From positions 4,504,001-4,568,000 of the forward strand of contig NZ_CP092417.1 in the NCBI RefSeq assembly GCF_023716865.1: a DNA stretch of 64,000 bases, in the 5' to 3' direction. This document shows, piece by piece, positions 39,208 through 48,750 of the stretch (position 1 is the first letter of the stretch; every line of letters begins with the position of its first letter). The notes beneath the pieces are model-generated. The model did not search any database and was not told where the DNA came from. It saw only the letters and a program-made list of their open reading frames with translations. Source of the DNA: Endozoicomonas sp. SCSIO W0465 (GTDB lineage: Bacteria; Pseudomonadota; Gammaproteobacteria; Pseudomonadales; Endozoicomonadaceae). The position numbers and the translations under genes were made by a program.

Positions 39208-39732
39208 CTAACGACTTAATAACCGGCGATTTCTTCTGCCCGTCGCACCCGCCATTCGAACCAGGCTTGCCCGCGTGTGGGCGTGACACAATGCCACTGC
39301 CAGTGCATCGGCCGCGTCTGCCTGGGGTGTTTTATCCAGTTTCAGGATTGAGGTAATCATATGCTGAACCTGCGACTTTTCAGCAGACCCTTTGCCCACC
39401 ACAGCTTGTTTCACCTGCCGGGCCGAGTATTCAGAAACTTCAAGACCATGATTCACAGCTGCAACAATAGCTGCTCCGCGAGCCTGCCCCAGCTTCAGGG
39501 CAGAGTCGGCATTGCGTGCCATAAATACTTGCTCGATACCGACAGATTGTGGACTGTACATTTCAATAACGGTATTGATACCCTGAAAAATCTGGGCAAG
39601 TCTTTCTGGTAGCGGCCCCTCCTGGATTCGGATACAGCCAGACGCCACGTATTTACATTGGGAGCCTATTTCCTCAATGATTCCATACCCGGTAATCCTG
39701 GACCCGGGATCAATCCCCAACAATAAGGCCAT
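39208..39732 (-). CDS. ruvC: Holliday junction resolvase RuvC
   Basis: This 174-residue endonuclease has the N-terminal LLGIDPGSRITGYG (catalytic Asp), the QVFMARNADSALKLGQARG segment and the C-terminal acidic pair in DAADALAVALCHAH. It cuts the Holliday junction bound by RuvAB. In most gammaproteobacteria yebC lies just upstream of ruvC. Here the upstream DNA is occupied by mobile elements, and yebC is found on the opposite strand at 53213. Confidence 0.97.
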   Translation of the reverse strand: MALLLGIDPGSRITGYGIIEEIGSQCKYVASGCIRIQEGPLPERLAQIFQGINTVIEMYSPQSVGIEQVFMARNADSALKLGQARGAAIVAAVNHGLEVSEYSARQVKQAVVGKGSAEKSQVQHMITSILKLDKTPQADAADALAVALCHAHTRASLVRMAGATGRRNRRLLSR

Positions 39733-39890
39733 TCCATTTCTTTTCCAAACGTATCGTCAAACAGAATACTGTATATACATACACGTTTCCAGCATTACAA
39801 TTTTAAAACACGGCATTACCAAAATACGCTACGAAACTAAACGGTTGCGACTTACTCTTGAACGTGAGTTTTGGGGAGTCAGCTTGCCAG

Positions 39891-39974
39891 ATGAACAATC
39901 AAGTAAAAACATTACTGACCATTGCCAGTGTTACCTTGGTACTCTTTCTGATTACACTTGTTTTTAACCTTTAA
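39891..39974 (+). CDS. Candidate 27-residue single-TM small protein
   Basis: This short ORF begins MNNQVKTLLTIASVTLVL and is one hydrophobic helix with a Lys near the N terminus. A GGGGAG sequence lies about 13 bases before the ATG, which is farther than optimal. Small membrane proteins of this form exist but are easily mimicked by chance, so this is a weak call. Confidence 0.25.
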   Translation: MNNQVKTLLTIASVTLVLFLITLVFNL

Positions 39975-40043
39975 AGGAACCCCGGAGATAACAGACACTT
40001 ATATTAACTCCTGTGGTTCAGTTTCTGCGCCTTTATGTAGATA

Positions 40044-40067
40044 TAAAAAAACCCGGAGTCATCCGGG
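40044..40067 (-). terminator. Rho-independent terminator on the minus strand
   Basis: Reading the minus strand, cccgga-tgac-tccggg is followed directly by seven T's (plus-strand A-run at 40045-40051). It would stop minus-strand transcripts arriving from upstream of ruvC, in line with a yebC transcript in the ancestral order. Confidence 0.75.
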
Positions 40068-40080
40068 CTTTCGATAAAAC

Positions 40081-41292
40081 GTTTCCTGATTACCACCGAC
40101 CCTACGTCGTGAGCCAGCTGCTATAATAAACGTCGATAGTCATGTGTTTTGGAGGTAAAACTGATGTGTAAAAACACCATTCAGTTCCAAAAAGGCCTTG
40201 GCATTATGCAATTTCTGGCTAATTACGGCAGTGAAGAGCAGTGTGAGAACGCGCTGTCCTCTTGGCGCTGGCCAGATGGCTTCCAATGCCCGAAGTGTGG
40301 CTCCCGCAGTTTCTGCAAGCTTCACCGGAAAGCTGAATTCCAGTGCAATTGCTGCCGTTGCCAAACCTCGCTTACCAGTAACACTATCTTTGACTCAACA
40401 AAGCTGCCTCTAGCTACCTGGTTTCTGGGTATCTATCTCGTCACCCAGAATAAAGCGGGGATTTCTTGCCTGACGCTTCATCGACAACTTGGCATTTCCT
40501 ACAATGCCGCATTGCGCATGAAACACAAACTCATGCAGGTCATGATGGAAAGAGATAACAGCTGGCAGTTGAGTGGTTTTGTTCAGATTGATGACGCCTA
40601 TTGGGGCGGAGAGCGCCACGGAGGCCGCCGGGGCAGAGGCTCAGAGAACAAAGCCCCCTTCGTGGCCGCAGTTCAGACAGATGCTGATAACCACCCTATC
40701 TACATGAAGTTCAATGCCGTTGATAACTTCCGGCGAAAAACCATTCAGGAGTGGGCAGAACATGCCCTGAAAAAGGGTGTCCGGGCCGTCAGCGATGGCT
40801 TGTCCTGTTTCCGGGGTATTGAAGATGCCGGATGCCAGCACACAGCCATCATTACCGGTGGTGGGCATGCATCCATGGAGAATGAGTTGTTCACCTGGGT
40901 AAATACCATGCTGGGAAACGTGAAAACAGCGATTACCGGTACTTACCATAAGCTCGACCCCAAGCATCTGGGCCGTTATCTATCAGAGTTCAACTATCGG
41001 TTTAACCGGCGTTTTGATATGCCTTCAATGATCTCAAGGCTAGGTCGGGCTGCAGTCAATACAGCACCGATGCCGGATCGACTTCTCAAACTGCCAGACG
41101 TCCAGTGGAAACCGGGTTAGCCATCAACCGATAATTGAAAGTCATTTGACGTATTAATATCATTATTTCGAATGATGATGTGGGTCTTTGCTTGTTCGGA
41201 GCGGTTATGAAACCGAATTTAGTTGATAATCTGGAGAACAAGCCGTCATGATGCCTGCTCCACCGGTAATACTGGAGAGGTTCTATTATTTC
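40081..41292 (+). mobile_element. IS1595-family element, left part (interrupted by IS66)
   Basis: The left end reads gtttcctgattaccac and carries an intact transposase gene. The same end sequence, with about 6 mismatches over some 40 bases including flanks, is found at 54045, where it faces the same direction and adjoins IS66 copy C. IS66 copy A breaks the element after attatttc (41285-41292). When the 45138-54150 segment is re-inverted, the two ends become an inverted pair around about 1.3 kb. Confidence 0.72.
40164..41120 (+). CDS. IS1595-family transposase
   Basis: This 318-residue transposase has an N-terminal zinc ribbon (CPKCGSRSFC with CNCCRCQ) followed by a DDE domain with IDDAYWGGERHGGRRGRG, AVSDGLSCF and a C-terminal EFNYRFNRRF region carrying the last catalytic residue. 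The ATG at 40164 has a GGAGGT ribosome site 7 bases away. The gene is whole, but the element's right end is displaced to 54045. Confidence 0.9.
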   Translation: MCKNTIQFQKGLGIMQFLANYGSEEQCENALSSWRWPDGFQCPKCGSRSFCKLHRKAEFQCNCCRCQTSLTSNTIFDSTKLPLATWFLGIYLVTQNKAGISCLTLHRQLGISYNAALRMKHKLMQVMMERDNSWQLSGFVQIDDAYWGGERHGGRRGRGSENKAPFVAAVQTDADNHPIYMKFNAVDNFRRKTIQEWAEHALKKGVRAVSDGLSCFRGIEDAGCQHTAIITGGGHASMENELFTWVNTMLGNVKTAITGTYHKLDPKHLGRYLSEFNYRFNRRFDMPSMISRLGRAAVNTAPMPDRLLKLPDVQWKPG

Positions 41293-41783
41293 GTAACTGT
41301 TCAGCACCCCCACATAAATCTGGAATTTTCTGATTTTTATACCATCCTCTTAAGCACCATTTTTCCACAATATTCGCCAGCATGATTCCAGAACTACCCG
41401 CAACTATGTCGGCTGAGATTCTCTTGAAAGAGAATGCAGAGCTGCGGATGAGAGTTGCCTGTCTGGAAGAGCGATGTCGAGAATTGGAAGAAAAGGTTGG
41501 CAAGAACAGTCAAAACAGCAGCAAGCCGCCATCGTCTGATGGTTATCAAAAACCTTGTAAAAACAGTAATTCTCCAGATCATTCTGACGACCTTTCCGCA
41601 GATAAAGGTACCGATCCATCGGATGAAAAACCCAATCCTAAAAGTCTGAGACAGTCTTCTGGTAATAAAGCCGGTGGAAAGAAAGGGCATCAGGGCACTT
41701 GTCTTAAACAGGTCGATATCCCTGACTATATTGAGTACCTTCCGGTTAAAGAATGCAATAAATGTCAGGCGTCTCTTCTTGAT
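41293..41783 (+). mobile_element. IS66 copy A, left fragment
   Basis: This starts with the IS66 end GTAACTGTTCAGCAC and encodes the first residues of the transposase (from 41382) until an IS4 element interrupts it at 41784. Left flank 8-mer: attatttc (41285-41292). This is the reverse complement of the left flank of copy C. Confidence 0.92.
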
Positions 41784-43312
41784 ACTCGACTTTAGAGTCT
41801 GTATAAAACGATAATTCGGTCAGCTTTTTATAGTGAAGCAAGCCGAAATCAGTGAACTGTTTTTCCAAGTTCGTTATTACTTCCGTTTTTTGCCTAAAAG
41901 CCTTTAGTTATGCTGCTTCTGAATTATCCGGTATTAACTGGTCGATCAGATCGCGAAAATTGAACTCATATTTTTGCTTATATCTGTTCCAGCCCTTGCG
42001 AATAGAGAACCTCGGAATAATTCCTGAAAGAGCAATTTTCATCATGCCTGCAGTGGTTGTATCCGGGCTTCTCCAGGGTATCCGAGAAATATTCAGACAT
42101 GCCTGATTTTTACAAACGGTTAATAACTGCAATAATGCATAGCCTGCCATTTTCAAATGCATCCATCGAAGCAGTGTTCGCAATTTCTGCTGCCATAAAT
42201 GGCAACAGCCAAAAGCATGTTTGAGTTGGTGAAACATTGGCTCTACCGGCCATCTCCGGGAATAGGCACGAAGCACCTCCAGTCCCTCAAGTTCCGGATT
42301 GGTCGAGATGAATATTCTGCTTTCGGTCAGACCTTTGTCATTTTCAAAGCGACTCCAGACGACGCGTACTTCACGACCTTTAAGGAATCTGGCGCGACAG
42401 ATCAGGGTACGATAACGTATTTTGCGAAATTTGCCGTACATCCATACTGTTGCTTTTTCTTCCGGCAGTTTCTTAACCTGTTCTGTCGTCATCTTGATGC
42501 CGTACTTTTTTGGGCGCCCTCGCTTCTTTACGGTGGGTGCTGGCGGCAAAGCATAGAGGGCCCGATTTGAAGGTATCTGACCAACAACTTCTATGTTCAT
42601 TTCCAGAGCTGGCTTTATCAGTGTCCAGTTCATATACCAGCAATCGGTTAGCAGGCGTAGCACTCGATCCTTCACTTCATTGCGTACCACCCTGAGCATG
42701 GCCACGGCAATTTTCAGTTTGCTGGTGTTACCTGAAGCTGGTGTCGGAAATGAGATCACCGGTATGGCGGTAAATACTTCATCTGCAGCCCGCTCAAATA
42801 TGATGGCCAGGGAAACCCAACACTGCCCCCAGATGTACGTCGGCCGATTGCGTTTCTTGCTGTGTTGATGATGTGTACGACAAGCAGGGGCTTTGTCGGA
42901 AAACCGTTCGATTACCCAGTCATCAAGCCCCAGGACCACAGGTTGATTCTCAGGAGCTTTGGAGCAGACCAGACGGATCAAGTGGCGTGCCAAGTTCTTC
43001 CATTGCCACTTGCCCTGAGATAGCCAGTGGTGGTAGCTGCTCCACACACAATGAAAATCAATTGTTAACAACGCCTGTGTAACAAAGCCGTCGGCTGAAA
43101 GCATGCAACCGAACAGCAGTTCGCAGAACGTTGGTACTGCAGTTGATGATAGCGCTCCAGCAAGAAAGGTTGTATATGAAGCGAGCTCCCTGAGGATTAC
43201 TTGATGATCTGAAGTGAGCATGGCAACCATCTCGAATTTCGTCATTGGGGATGGTTGCTTTTAGCAGATTATGCGCCGGAACTATTGTGCTCTTAAAACT
43301 CTAAAGTCGAGT
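41784..43312 (-). mobile_element. IS4-family element inserted in IS66 copy A
   Basis: The element is 1529 bp with perfect 15-bp inverted ends, ACTCGACTTTAGAGT. It is flanked by a 7-bp target duplication, tcttgat, at 41777-41783 and 43313-43319. Joining the flanks restores the IS66 sequence exactly, so this was a simple late insertion. Confidence 0.93.
41908..43245 (-). CDS. IS4-family transposase
   Basis: This 445-residue DDE transposase has LGLDDWVIERF (first Asp), RLLTDCWYMNW (second Asp) and YSRRWPVEPMFHQLK, which matches the Y-(2)-R-(3)-E-(6)-K signature of the IS4 group. A basic KKRGRPKKYG motif is in the central insertion. Ends and gene are intact, so it is probably active. Confidence 0.92.
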   Translation of the reverse strand: MTKFEMVAMLTSDHQVILRELASYTTFLAGALSSTAVPTFCELLFGCMLSADGFVTQALLTIDFHCVWSSYHHWLSQGKWQWKNLARHLIRLVCSKAPENQPVVLGLDDWVIERFSDKAPACRTHHQHSKKRNRPTYIWGQCWVSLAIIFERAADEVFTAIPVISFPTPASGNTSKLKIAVAMLRVVRNEVKDRVLRLLTDCWYMNWTLIKPALEMNIEVVGQIPSNRALYALPPAPTVKKRGRPKKYGIKMTTEQVKKLPEEKATVWMYGKFRKIRYRTLICRARFLKGREVRVVWSRFENDKGLTESRIFISTNPELEGLEVLRAYSRRWPVEPMFHQLKHAFGCCHLWQQKLRTLLRWMHLKMAGYALLQLLTVCKNQACLNISRIPWRSPDTTTAGMMKIALSGIIPRFSIRKGWNRYKQKYEFNFRDLIDQLIPDNSEAA

Positions 43313-43529
43313 TCTTGATAGTGAGCCGGTCAAATATATTGAACGACAGGTGTTTGAACCAGGGAGACCGGGTGAATTTGAAGTAACGGCCCATAGAGCT
43401 GAAGTAAAAATCTGCACTTGTGGTTGTCGGAATCAGGCTGAATTCCCGGAAGGTGTTACCGCTGCCGCACAATATGGCTCAGCCACACAGGCTATGGCCG
43501 TCTATCTTAACCAATACCATTTCCTGCCT
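43313..43529 (+). mobile_element. IS66 copy A, right fragment
   Basis: This continues copy A after the IS4 insertion and stops at IS66 coordinate about 700, where full copy B begins without any remnant of copy A's last 900 bases on its other side. Confidence 0.9.
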
Positions 43530-45137
43530 GTAACTGTTCAGCACCCCCACATAAATCTGGAATTTTCTGATTTTTATACCATCCTCTTAAGCACCATTTT
43601 TCCACAATATTCGCCAGCATGATTCCAGAACTACCCGCAACTATGTCGGCTGAGATTCTCTTGAAAGAGAATGCAGAGCTGCGGATGAGAGTTGCCTGTC
43701 TGGAAGAGCGATGTCGAGAATTGGAAGAAAAGGTTGGCAAGAACAGTCAAAACAGCAGCAAGCCGCCATCGTCTGATGGTTATCAAAAACCTTGTAAAAA
43801 CAGTAATTCTCCAGATCATTCTGACGACCTTTCCGCAGATAAAGGTACCGATCCATCGGATGAAAAACCCAATCCTAAAAGTCTGAGACAGTCTTCTGGT
43901 AATAAAGCCGGTGGAAAGAAAGGGCATCAGGGCACTTGTCTTAAACAGGTCGATATCCCTGACTATATTGAGTACCTTCCGGTTAAAGAATGCAATAAAT
44001 GTCAGGCGTCTCTTCTTGATAGTGAGCCGGTCAAATATATTGAACGACAGGTGTTTGAACCAGGGAGACCGGGTGAATTTGAAGTAACGGCCCATAGAGC
44101 TGAAGTAAAAATCTGCACTTGTGGTTGTCGGAATCAGGCTGAATTCCCGGAAGGTGTTACCGCTGCCGCACAATATGGCTCAGCCACACAGGCTATGGCC
44201 GTCTATCTTAACCAATACCATTTCCTGCCTTTTAAGCGCGTGTCAGAGTATTTTAATACTCTCTATAAAATGAGTGTAAGTGCAGGCACTGTCGCCAATT
44301 TTGTGGCCAGAACCTATGAAAATCTGGCTTCTACTGAAGAGGTTATTCGTGACGCCTTGCGGGAATCGTCTGTTGCCGGAGCCGATGAAACGGGTATGCG
44401 GGCCGAGGGCTCTTTGCACTGGCTACACGTTATGCGGGATGAACAATGGACGCTCTACTACTTGTCTGAAAAGCGAGGTCGTGAGGCCATGGACACGATG
44501 GGCATACTGCTAACATTTGCAGGCGTTCTGGTTCATGATCATTGGAAATCCTATTTTGCATATGCGGCAACTCACGTACTTTGCAATGCCCATCACCTGA
44601 GGGAGCTTTTGGGTGTTGTTGATAGGGACAGCAATCAACTGGCGTTGCGATTGATGAAGCTACTGAGGCTTTCCTGGCATTACTGCAAGGGCTTTAAGAC
44701 CATAGGTATGCTACAGATGCCAAGTGTTGTCTGTGAACGAATCGAGAAGATTTATGACCGGTTGCTTCAGCGGGCTCTAATGAAAGAAGTCGTCTATATG
44801 GAGAAGCAACGAGAGGAGCTTAAGCGCAAGAAAGTCAAGAATACTAAAGCTTACAATCTCTTCAAACGACTCACTGAGTTCAAGGCTGAGACACTGCGCT
44901 TCATGTCAGATTTTACCATTCCCTTCGATAACAATGGCAGTGAACGGGATGTTCGAATGGCCAAGTTAAAGCAGAAAATCTCAGGCTGCTTCAGGAGTGC
45001 AGACGGTGGTTCTATGTTTGCACGGATTCGCAGCTATTTGTCGTCTGCCAGAAAACAGGGAATGGACATATATCAATCACTTCATAGAGCTGTTCGGAAT
45101 TACTGTAATATGCCTTTGCTCAGTGCTGAATAGTTAC
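43530..45137 (+). mobile_element. IS66 copy B (full length)
   Basis: This 1608-bp copy has both ends intact. Left flank is tcctgcct (within copy A); right flank is gaaatttc (within IS630). The flanks do not match, so this copy is not in its original insertion context. One synonymous base difference (gaa for gag in NNGSERD) separates it from copies 1 and C. Confidence 0.93.
43619..45133 (+). CDS. tnpC: IS66 family transposase, copy B
   Basis: The 504-residue transposase is identical in protein to copy 1. It has the same coiled coil, zinc region and DDE core. The element ends are intact, so it may be active. Confidence 0.95.
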   Translation: MIPELPATMSAEILLKENAELRMRVACLEERCRELEEKVGKNSQNSSKPPSSDGYQKPCKNSNSPDHSDDLSADKGTDPSDEKPNPKSLRQSSGNKAGGKKGHQGTCLKQVDIPDYIEYLPVKECNKCQASLLDSEPVKYIERQVFEPGRPGEFEVTAHRAEVKICTCGCRNQAEFPEGVTAAAQYGSATQAMAVYLNQYHFLPFKRVSEYFNTLYKMSVSAGTVANFVARTYENLASTEEVIRDALRESSVAGADETGMRAEGSLHWLHVMRDEQWTLYYLSEKRGREAMDTMGILLTFAGVLVHDHWKSYFAYAATHVLCNAHHLRELLGVVDRDSNQLALRLMKLLRLSWHYCKGFKTIGMLQMPSVVCERIEKIYDRLLQRALMKEVVYMEKQREELKRKKVKNTKAYNLFKRLTEFKAETLRFMSDFTIPFDNNGSERDVRMAKLKQKISGCFRSADGGSMFARIRSYLSSARKQGMDIYQSLHRAVRNYCNMPLLSAE

Positions 45138-46102
45138 GAAATTTCAGAGATATACAGTACAGATCACGCCTGCGTATATGACTGGATCAACCGTTATAAA
45201 GAAGGTGGGTTTGAGGCATTAAAGACCAGACCATTTGGGGGCAGACCTCCCAAACTGTCGGATCTGCAAAGGGCAGAGCTTGCTGAGATACTTCTGATCA
45301 AAAATCCTACCGACTTCGGATTCTACAAGGCAATGTGGACTCGTGACATTGTTGCCGCCATCATCAAAAGTGAGTTTGGTATCACCATGCATCCGGCTGC
45401 TGTTGGCAAGATGCTTAAGAGAATGGGCTTTTCTCCTCAGCGTCCGGTACGCAAGGCATGGCAACAGTGTAAAAAAAGTCCATGACTGGCTGACAACTCG
45501 TTACCCTGAGCTTCGTAAAATTGCAGAAGAAAATGAAAATAATGCGCTTATCTACTTTGCTGATGAGAGCAGCGCACGTTCTGACTACCACAGCGGCACA
45601 ACCTGGGGAAAGAAAGTCCGAACACCTGTCGTAGAAGCAACAGGGGCGCGGTTCGGTATCAATCTGATTTCTGCTGTCAGTGGCGAAGGCACCATGCGCT
45701 ACATGACCATCAATGGTCGCTTCAATGCTGATCAGTTTATTCGTTTCCTGAAACAGCTGGTGCGCACTCATGACCGGCCGGTATTGGTTGTGGCTGACGG
45801 GCACTCTGCCCATAAGGCGAAAAAGGTTCTAAAATTTCTGCAGCAGGAACCTCGTTTATTGGGCATCCATATCTTGCCCGCTTATTCACCAGAGCTGAAT
45901 CCCGATGAATACGTCTGGAGCTATTTGAAATCAGGTCACTTGGGAAGACTGATACTGCGAACCAAGGAAGCCTTTTTGAATGCATTTAAAAAAGGACTCA
46001 GGTCACTCCAGAAACAACCGGATAAAATTCTGGGCTTTTTCAGGGCTGAAGAGACCGCCTATGTATGTATACAAAGATTTGGGTAGGATGGGCGCATATC
46101 AA
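45138..46102 (+). pseudogene. IS630-family transposase, 3' part
   Basis: The frame begins directly at the IS66 end with E-I-S-E-I-Y-S and continues through CVYDWINRYKEGGFEALKTRP (helix-turn-helix region) and FADESSARSDYHSGTTWG to PAYSPELNPDEYVWSYLK, the IS630 catalytic core. A frame change occurs at a run of seven A's near 45470 (QQC-KK-V-HDW). The right terminal repeat TTGATATGCGCC (reversed) ends at 46102, followed by a TA. The missing first 35 codons are found on the minus strand at 55759-55862, beside IS66 copy C, and share the 8-mer gaaatttc. Confidence 0.88.
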
Positions 46103-46652
46103 TAACTGGAAGAGGGAGCTTTCATGGACGAGCCGCGCAAGCGGAAAGGATTTATAACAAGCGGGAAGGATCTATAACGGGAAGGATTTATAATGGGAAG
46201 GATTTATTAATAGTGCTGTGAACATTCTGGTTGTTTGTTGGAATGCGTGATTGACTCTGTTATTTGGGTGTGAATCTTTTGATAAAAAGTGCTCGACGTG
46301 GAAAAATGCCGATATTATAGTGGTATTCAGTACCTTGAATATCTACTGCTGCCACCTTCTATTTCATTCTGCGCTGTCTCCGAAAATGTTCAGTGGTTGT
46401 TGGTTATGTATAGATAGATAGCGTTGTACTCACGGAGTGATAAGGCCTTTTTCGAGAACGCCTTGTTGAGAATGGAGGTACGAAATCCGCCTGGTGCAGT
46501 GGCAGATAATGCAATAGCTGATCGTTGCAGTTAGCTGGTGAAAGCAAATTGCTTTACTCCAGACAGCAGCAAAATATTGGTAAGTGCCCAATGCCCTCTT
46601 TTAAAGGGAAAGCCTAAAGGGATGGCTGAAAAGGAATTTTCATCAGGAGAGT
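46103..46652. other. 550-bp region without a gene
   Basis: Four 16-20-bp repeats (46143-46211) lie near its left end. The rest is AT-rich with no supported gene. The upstream region of the HU-like gene is at its right end. Confidence 0.45.
46143..46211. repeat. Four tandem units of a gggaaggatttataac-like repeat
   Basis: Units start at about 46143, 46163, 46179 and 46195, each a variant of gggaaggatttataac. They lie just outside the IS630 end. No spacers are present, so this is not a CRISPR array. Confidence 0.75.
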
Positions 46653-47000
46653 ATGACGATGGCTGGGAAAAAAGCACCCGCAATCAAGGAAAAATACAGC
46701 AAAACCCAGATGCTGGCAGAGATAGCAGAAAATACCGGGCTTAGCAGAAAGCAGGTCAGTGCGGTAATGGATGAGCTGGGGGAATTGGTCGAACGACATA
46801 TAAAAAAGCGGGGTTGTGGTGAATTTACATTGCCTGGTCTATTGAAAATTATTACCAAGAAGAAGCCTGCTCAAAAAGCCAAAAAAGGCGTCCCTAATCC
46901 TTTCAAACCCGGCGAACTAATGGATGTGCCAGCCAAGCCTGCTTCTATACAGGTAAAGGTAAGGCCTTTGAAGAAGTTGAAAGAATTTGCAACATCATAG
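46653..47000 (+). CDS. HU-family DNA-binding protein
   Basis: This 115-residue protein has an HU/IHF-like fold: helical N terminus SKTQMLAEIAENTGLSRKQV, helix DELGELVERHI, beta region GEFTLPGLLKII and a Pro/Lys-rich arm and tail. It is longer than canonical HU and resembles the HU-like group with a lysine-rich tail seen in many proteobacteria. A CAGGAG site precedes the start; ATG 46659 is an alternative with better spacing. It probably binds DNA as a dimer. Confidence 0.82.
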   Translation: MTMAGKKAPAIKEKYSKTQMLAEIAENTGLSRKQVSAVMDELGELVERHIKKRGCGEFTLPGLLKIITKKKPAQKAKKGVPNPFKPGELMDVPAKPASIQVKVRPLKKLKEFATS

Positions 47001-47191
47001 GCTGCTCATACTAGCTGCAAAAACAAAGGGGCTTAACAGCTCCTTTTTTATGGTTGCAATTTGATCAGTGTTGTAGAAAAATAACTCGCGTTGCGAAAAG
47101 GACGTATATCACCAAGGGGAACTGCTTATGTCAGTTGGTGATGGTCGCAATAATAAACACAATACAAAGTACACAGGGAGCAATTCCAATT

Positions 47192-48517
47192 ATGAAAACC
47201 CTTGCTAAAAGCGCACTGGGTGTAGCTGTTTCTGCGGCTGTTGCCGCTGCCTCTGTTCAGGCTTCTGAAGCAGTAACCGTTGATCCTAGCCTTACCTTTA
47301 CCTACAAGAACTACTACTGGAAAGAAACAGCCAAAGATGACAATGGCTATGATCGTAATGAGTGGGCTCATGGTTTGGTAGCTGACTTTGACAGTGGTTA
47401 TGTAAACGATCTTGTCGGTGCAGTTGTTACGGCTGGTTATGCGGGGCCTTTGAAAATTAAAGAAGGATTTAACTACTCAGCTTCAAATGTTGCTGGCTCA
47501 TATATTGATGATGATCTGGATGGAGATAACGATACGTTAGTCGACTCTCATTCCATTTCAGGTTTTCAGCAGGCTTACTTGAAAGCAAAGCATACATTCA
47601 GCGGTGTTGATCTGGCCGGTACTGTCGGTGTTAAAAAGCGTAGTACAGAAACTTACGCTGATTCTGGTTCTCGTATCCTGGGTGCAAGTTCTACAGGTTA
47701 TGATCTTTCTGTTAGCTTTGAAGGCGCTAGTCTGTATTTTACTGAAATTACCGGTTTTAGCGGACGTAATGATTCTTCTTTCAGCAATGATCTGAGTGAT
47801 GGTTACGGCAATAAGGTCGAAAATGTTCGAATCTTTGGTAGTAACTACAGCTATGAAGACTTGGATCTTGCTGCTGAGTACGGTGAATCCAAAGAACTCA
47901 TTCAGCAGCTTTTCCTGAAAGCAGCTTACAGCTTTGAGCTTGATGGTGTGAGCTCTATAGATCTGGATGCCCGTTATGGTAAGTCAGAAGCTAATGGTGA
48001 TTTGGCTTCTTCTAATGAGCCCGAAATTGGGGCTGACTACGAAGCCCAGTATTACAACCTGAATGCTACATATAGTTATGGCAATGCTTATGTTGGCGTC
48101 GGTTACAACAAGACCAAAGATGGTGATTACATTGACCGGTATGTAGATGGTAATAATGACAGCTTCAATTCCAGCCTAGCTCAGTGGGAAGATTACTCTC
48201 TGGCAGGTGAAAAGGCTTATCTGGTTAATGGCGGCTATAACTTTTCCGATCAGGGACTTGAAGGCCTGAGCTGGGATGTCTGGTTTGCCAAGGGTACTGA
48301 TGCTAAAGAAATTAATAATTTCAAGCGTAGAGAGTATGGCAGCTATATCTCTTACGCATTTGATGGTTCTCTAGAGGGTCTGTCCCTTGCGTGGTTATAT
48401 GTTAACTATCGTGCAGATGGCAGCGTAGATGACTCTAATGATGAGTTCAGGCTGGGTACTCTGTACGATGAAGACGTTAATCGTCTGTACCTTACTTACT
48501 CTGTTGCTGCATTCTAA
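47192..48517 (+). CDS. Outer-membrane porin-like beta-barrel
   Basis: This 441-residue protein has a signal peptide, MKTLAKSALGVAVSAAVA, ending near VQASEA. Many alternating amphipathic strands follow, ending in the sequence YLTYSVAAF with a terminal Phe, the mark of outer-membrane barrels. Strand-rich repeats such as YYNLNATYSYGNAYVGVGY are visible. It resembles OprD-type porins by size and pattern. Acidic loops dominate. I chose the ATG at 47192 because the signal sequence starts there; an earlier in-frame start would add 46 residues without export features. A strong terminator follows at 48543. Confidence 0.85.
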   Translation: MKTLAKSALGVAVSAAVAAASVQASEAVTVDPSLTFTYKNYYWKETAKDDNGYDRNEWAHGLVADFDSGYVNDLVGAVVTAGYAGPLKIKEGFNYSASNVAGSYIDDDLDGDNDTLVDSHSISGFQQAYLKAKHTFSGVDLAGTVGVKKRSTETYADSGSRILGASSTGYDLSVSFEGASLYFTEITGFSGRNDSSFSNDLSDGYGNKVENVRIFGSNYSYEDLDLAAEYGESKELIQQLFLKAAYSFELDGVSSIDLDARYGKSEANGDLASSNEPEIGADYEAQYYNLNATYSYGNAYVGVGYNKTKDGDYIDRYVDGNNDSFNSSLAQWEDYSLAGEKAYLVNGGYNFSDQGLEGLSWDVWFAKGTDAKEINNFKRREYGSYISYAFDGSLEGLSLAWLYVNYRADGSVDDSNDEFRLGTLYDEDVNRLYLTYSVAAF

Positions 48518-48542
48518 ACAGATAATAGCTTAAGTTGAAAAC

Positions 48543-48567
48543 AGAGGGCTGACGCCCTCTTTTTTTG
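48543..48567 (+). terminator. Rho-independent terminator after the porin gene
   Basis: agagggc-tgac-gccctct forms a 7-bp GC-rich stem with a 4-base loop and is followed by a run of seven T's. Confidence 0.93.
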
Positions 48568-48750
48568 TTTAGAAGATAATAGCTGGGCGAAAACAAGTTA
48601 CGAGGCGATTTGTGTAACTATCTGTTTTTTAATACTGCTTTAAAGAATATTAATCTTTTGACTCCTAATGAAGCGTGGGTATAAGTATAAACTGGTTATA
48701 ATTGAATAATACCTTAAATCATTTTATCAGGGATGAGGCTTTCGAGGGTT

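Larger units (their letters stand above)
39733..40080. other. Region upstream of ruvC
   Basis: It holds the candidate small ORF at 39891 and a minus-strand terminator hairpin at 40044-40067. Nothing else is recognised. A degenerate repeat unit, ctttcgataaaac, at its right end resembles the unit of the array at 53975. Confidence 0.5.
41382..43529 (+). pseudogene. IS66 transposase of copy A, interrupted by IS4 and truncated
   Basis: About the first 134 codons lie at 41382-41783, and the frame resumes after the IS4 at 43313-43529 up to NQYHFLP. The remainder, nearly two thirds of the gene, is missing because full copy B starts at 43530. It is clearly dead. Confidence 0.92.

Noticed and set aside
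43530..45137. Copy B as a simple insertion with target duplication
   Set aside because: Its flanks tcctgcct and gaaatttc differ.
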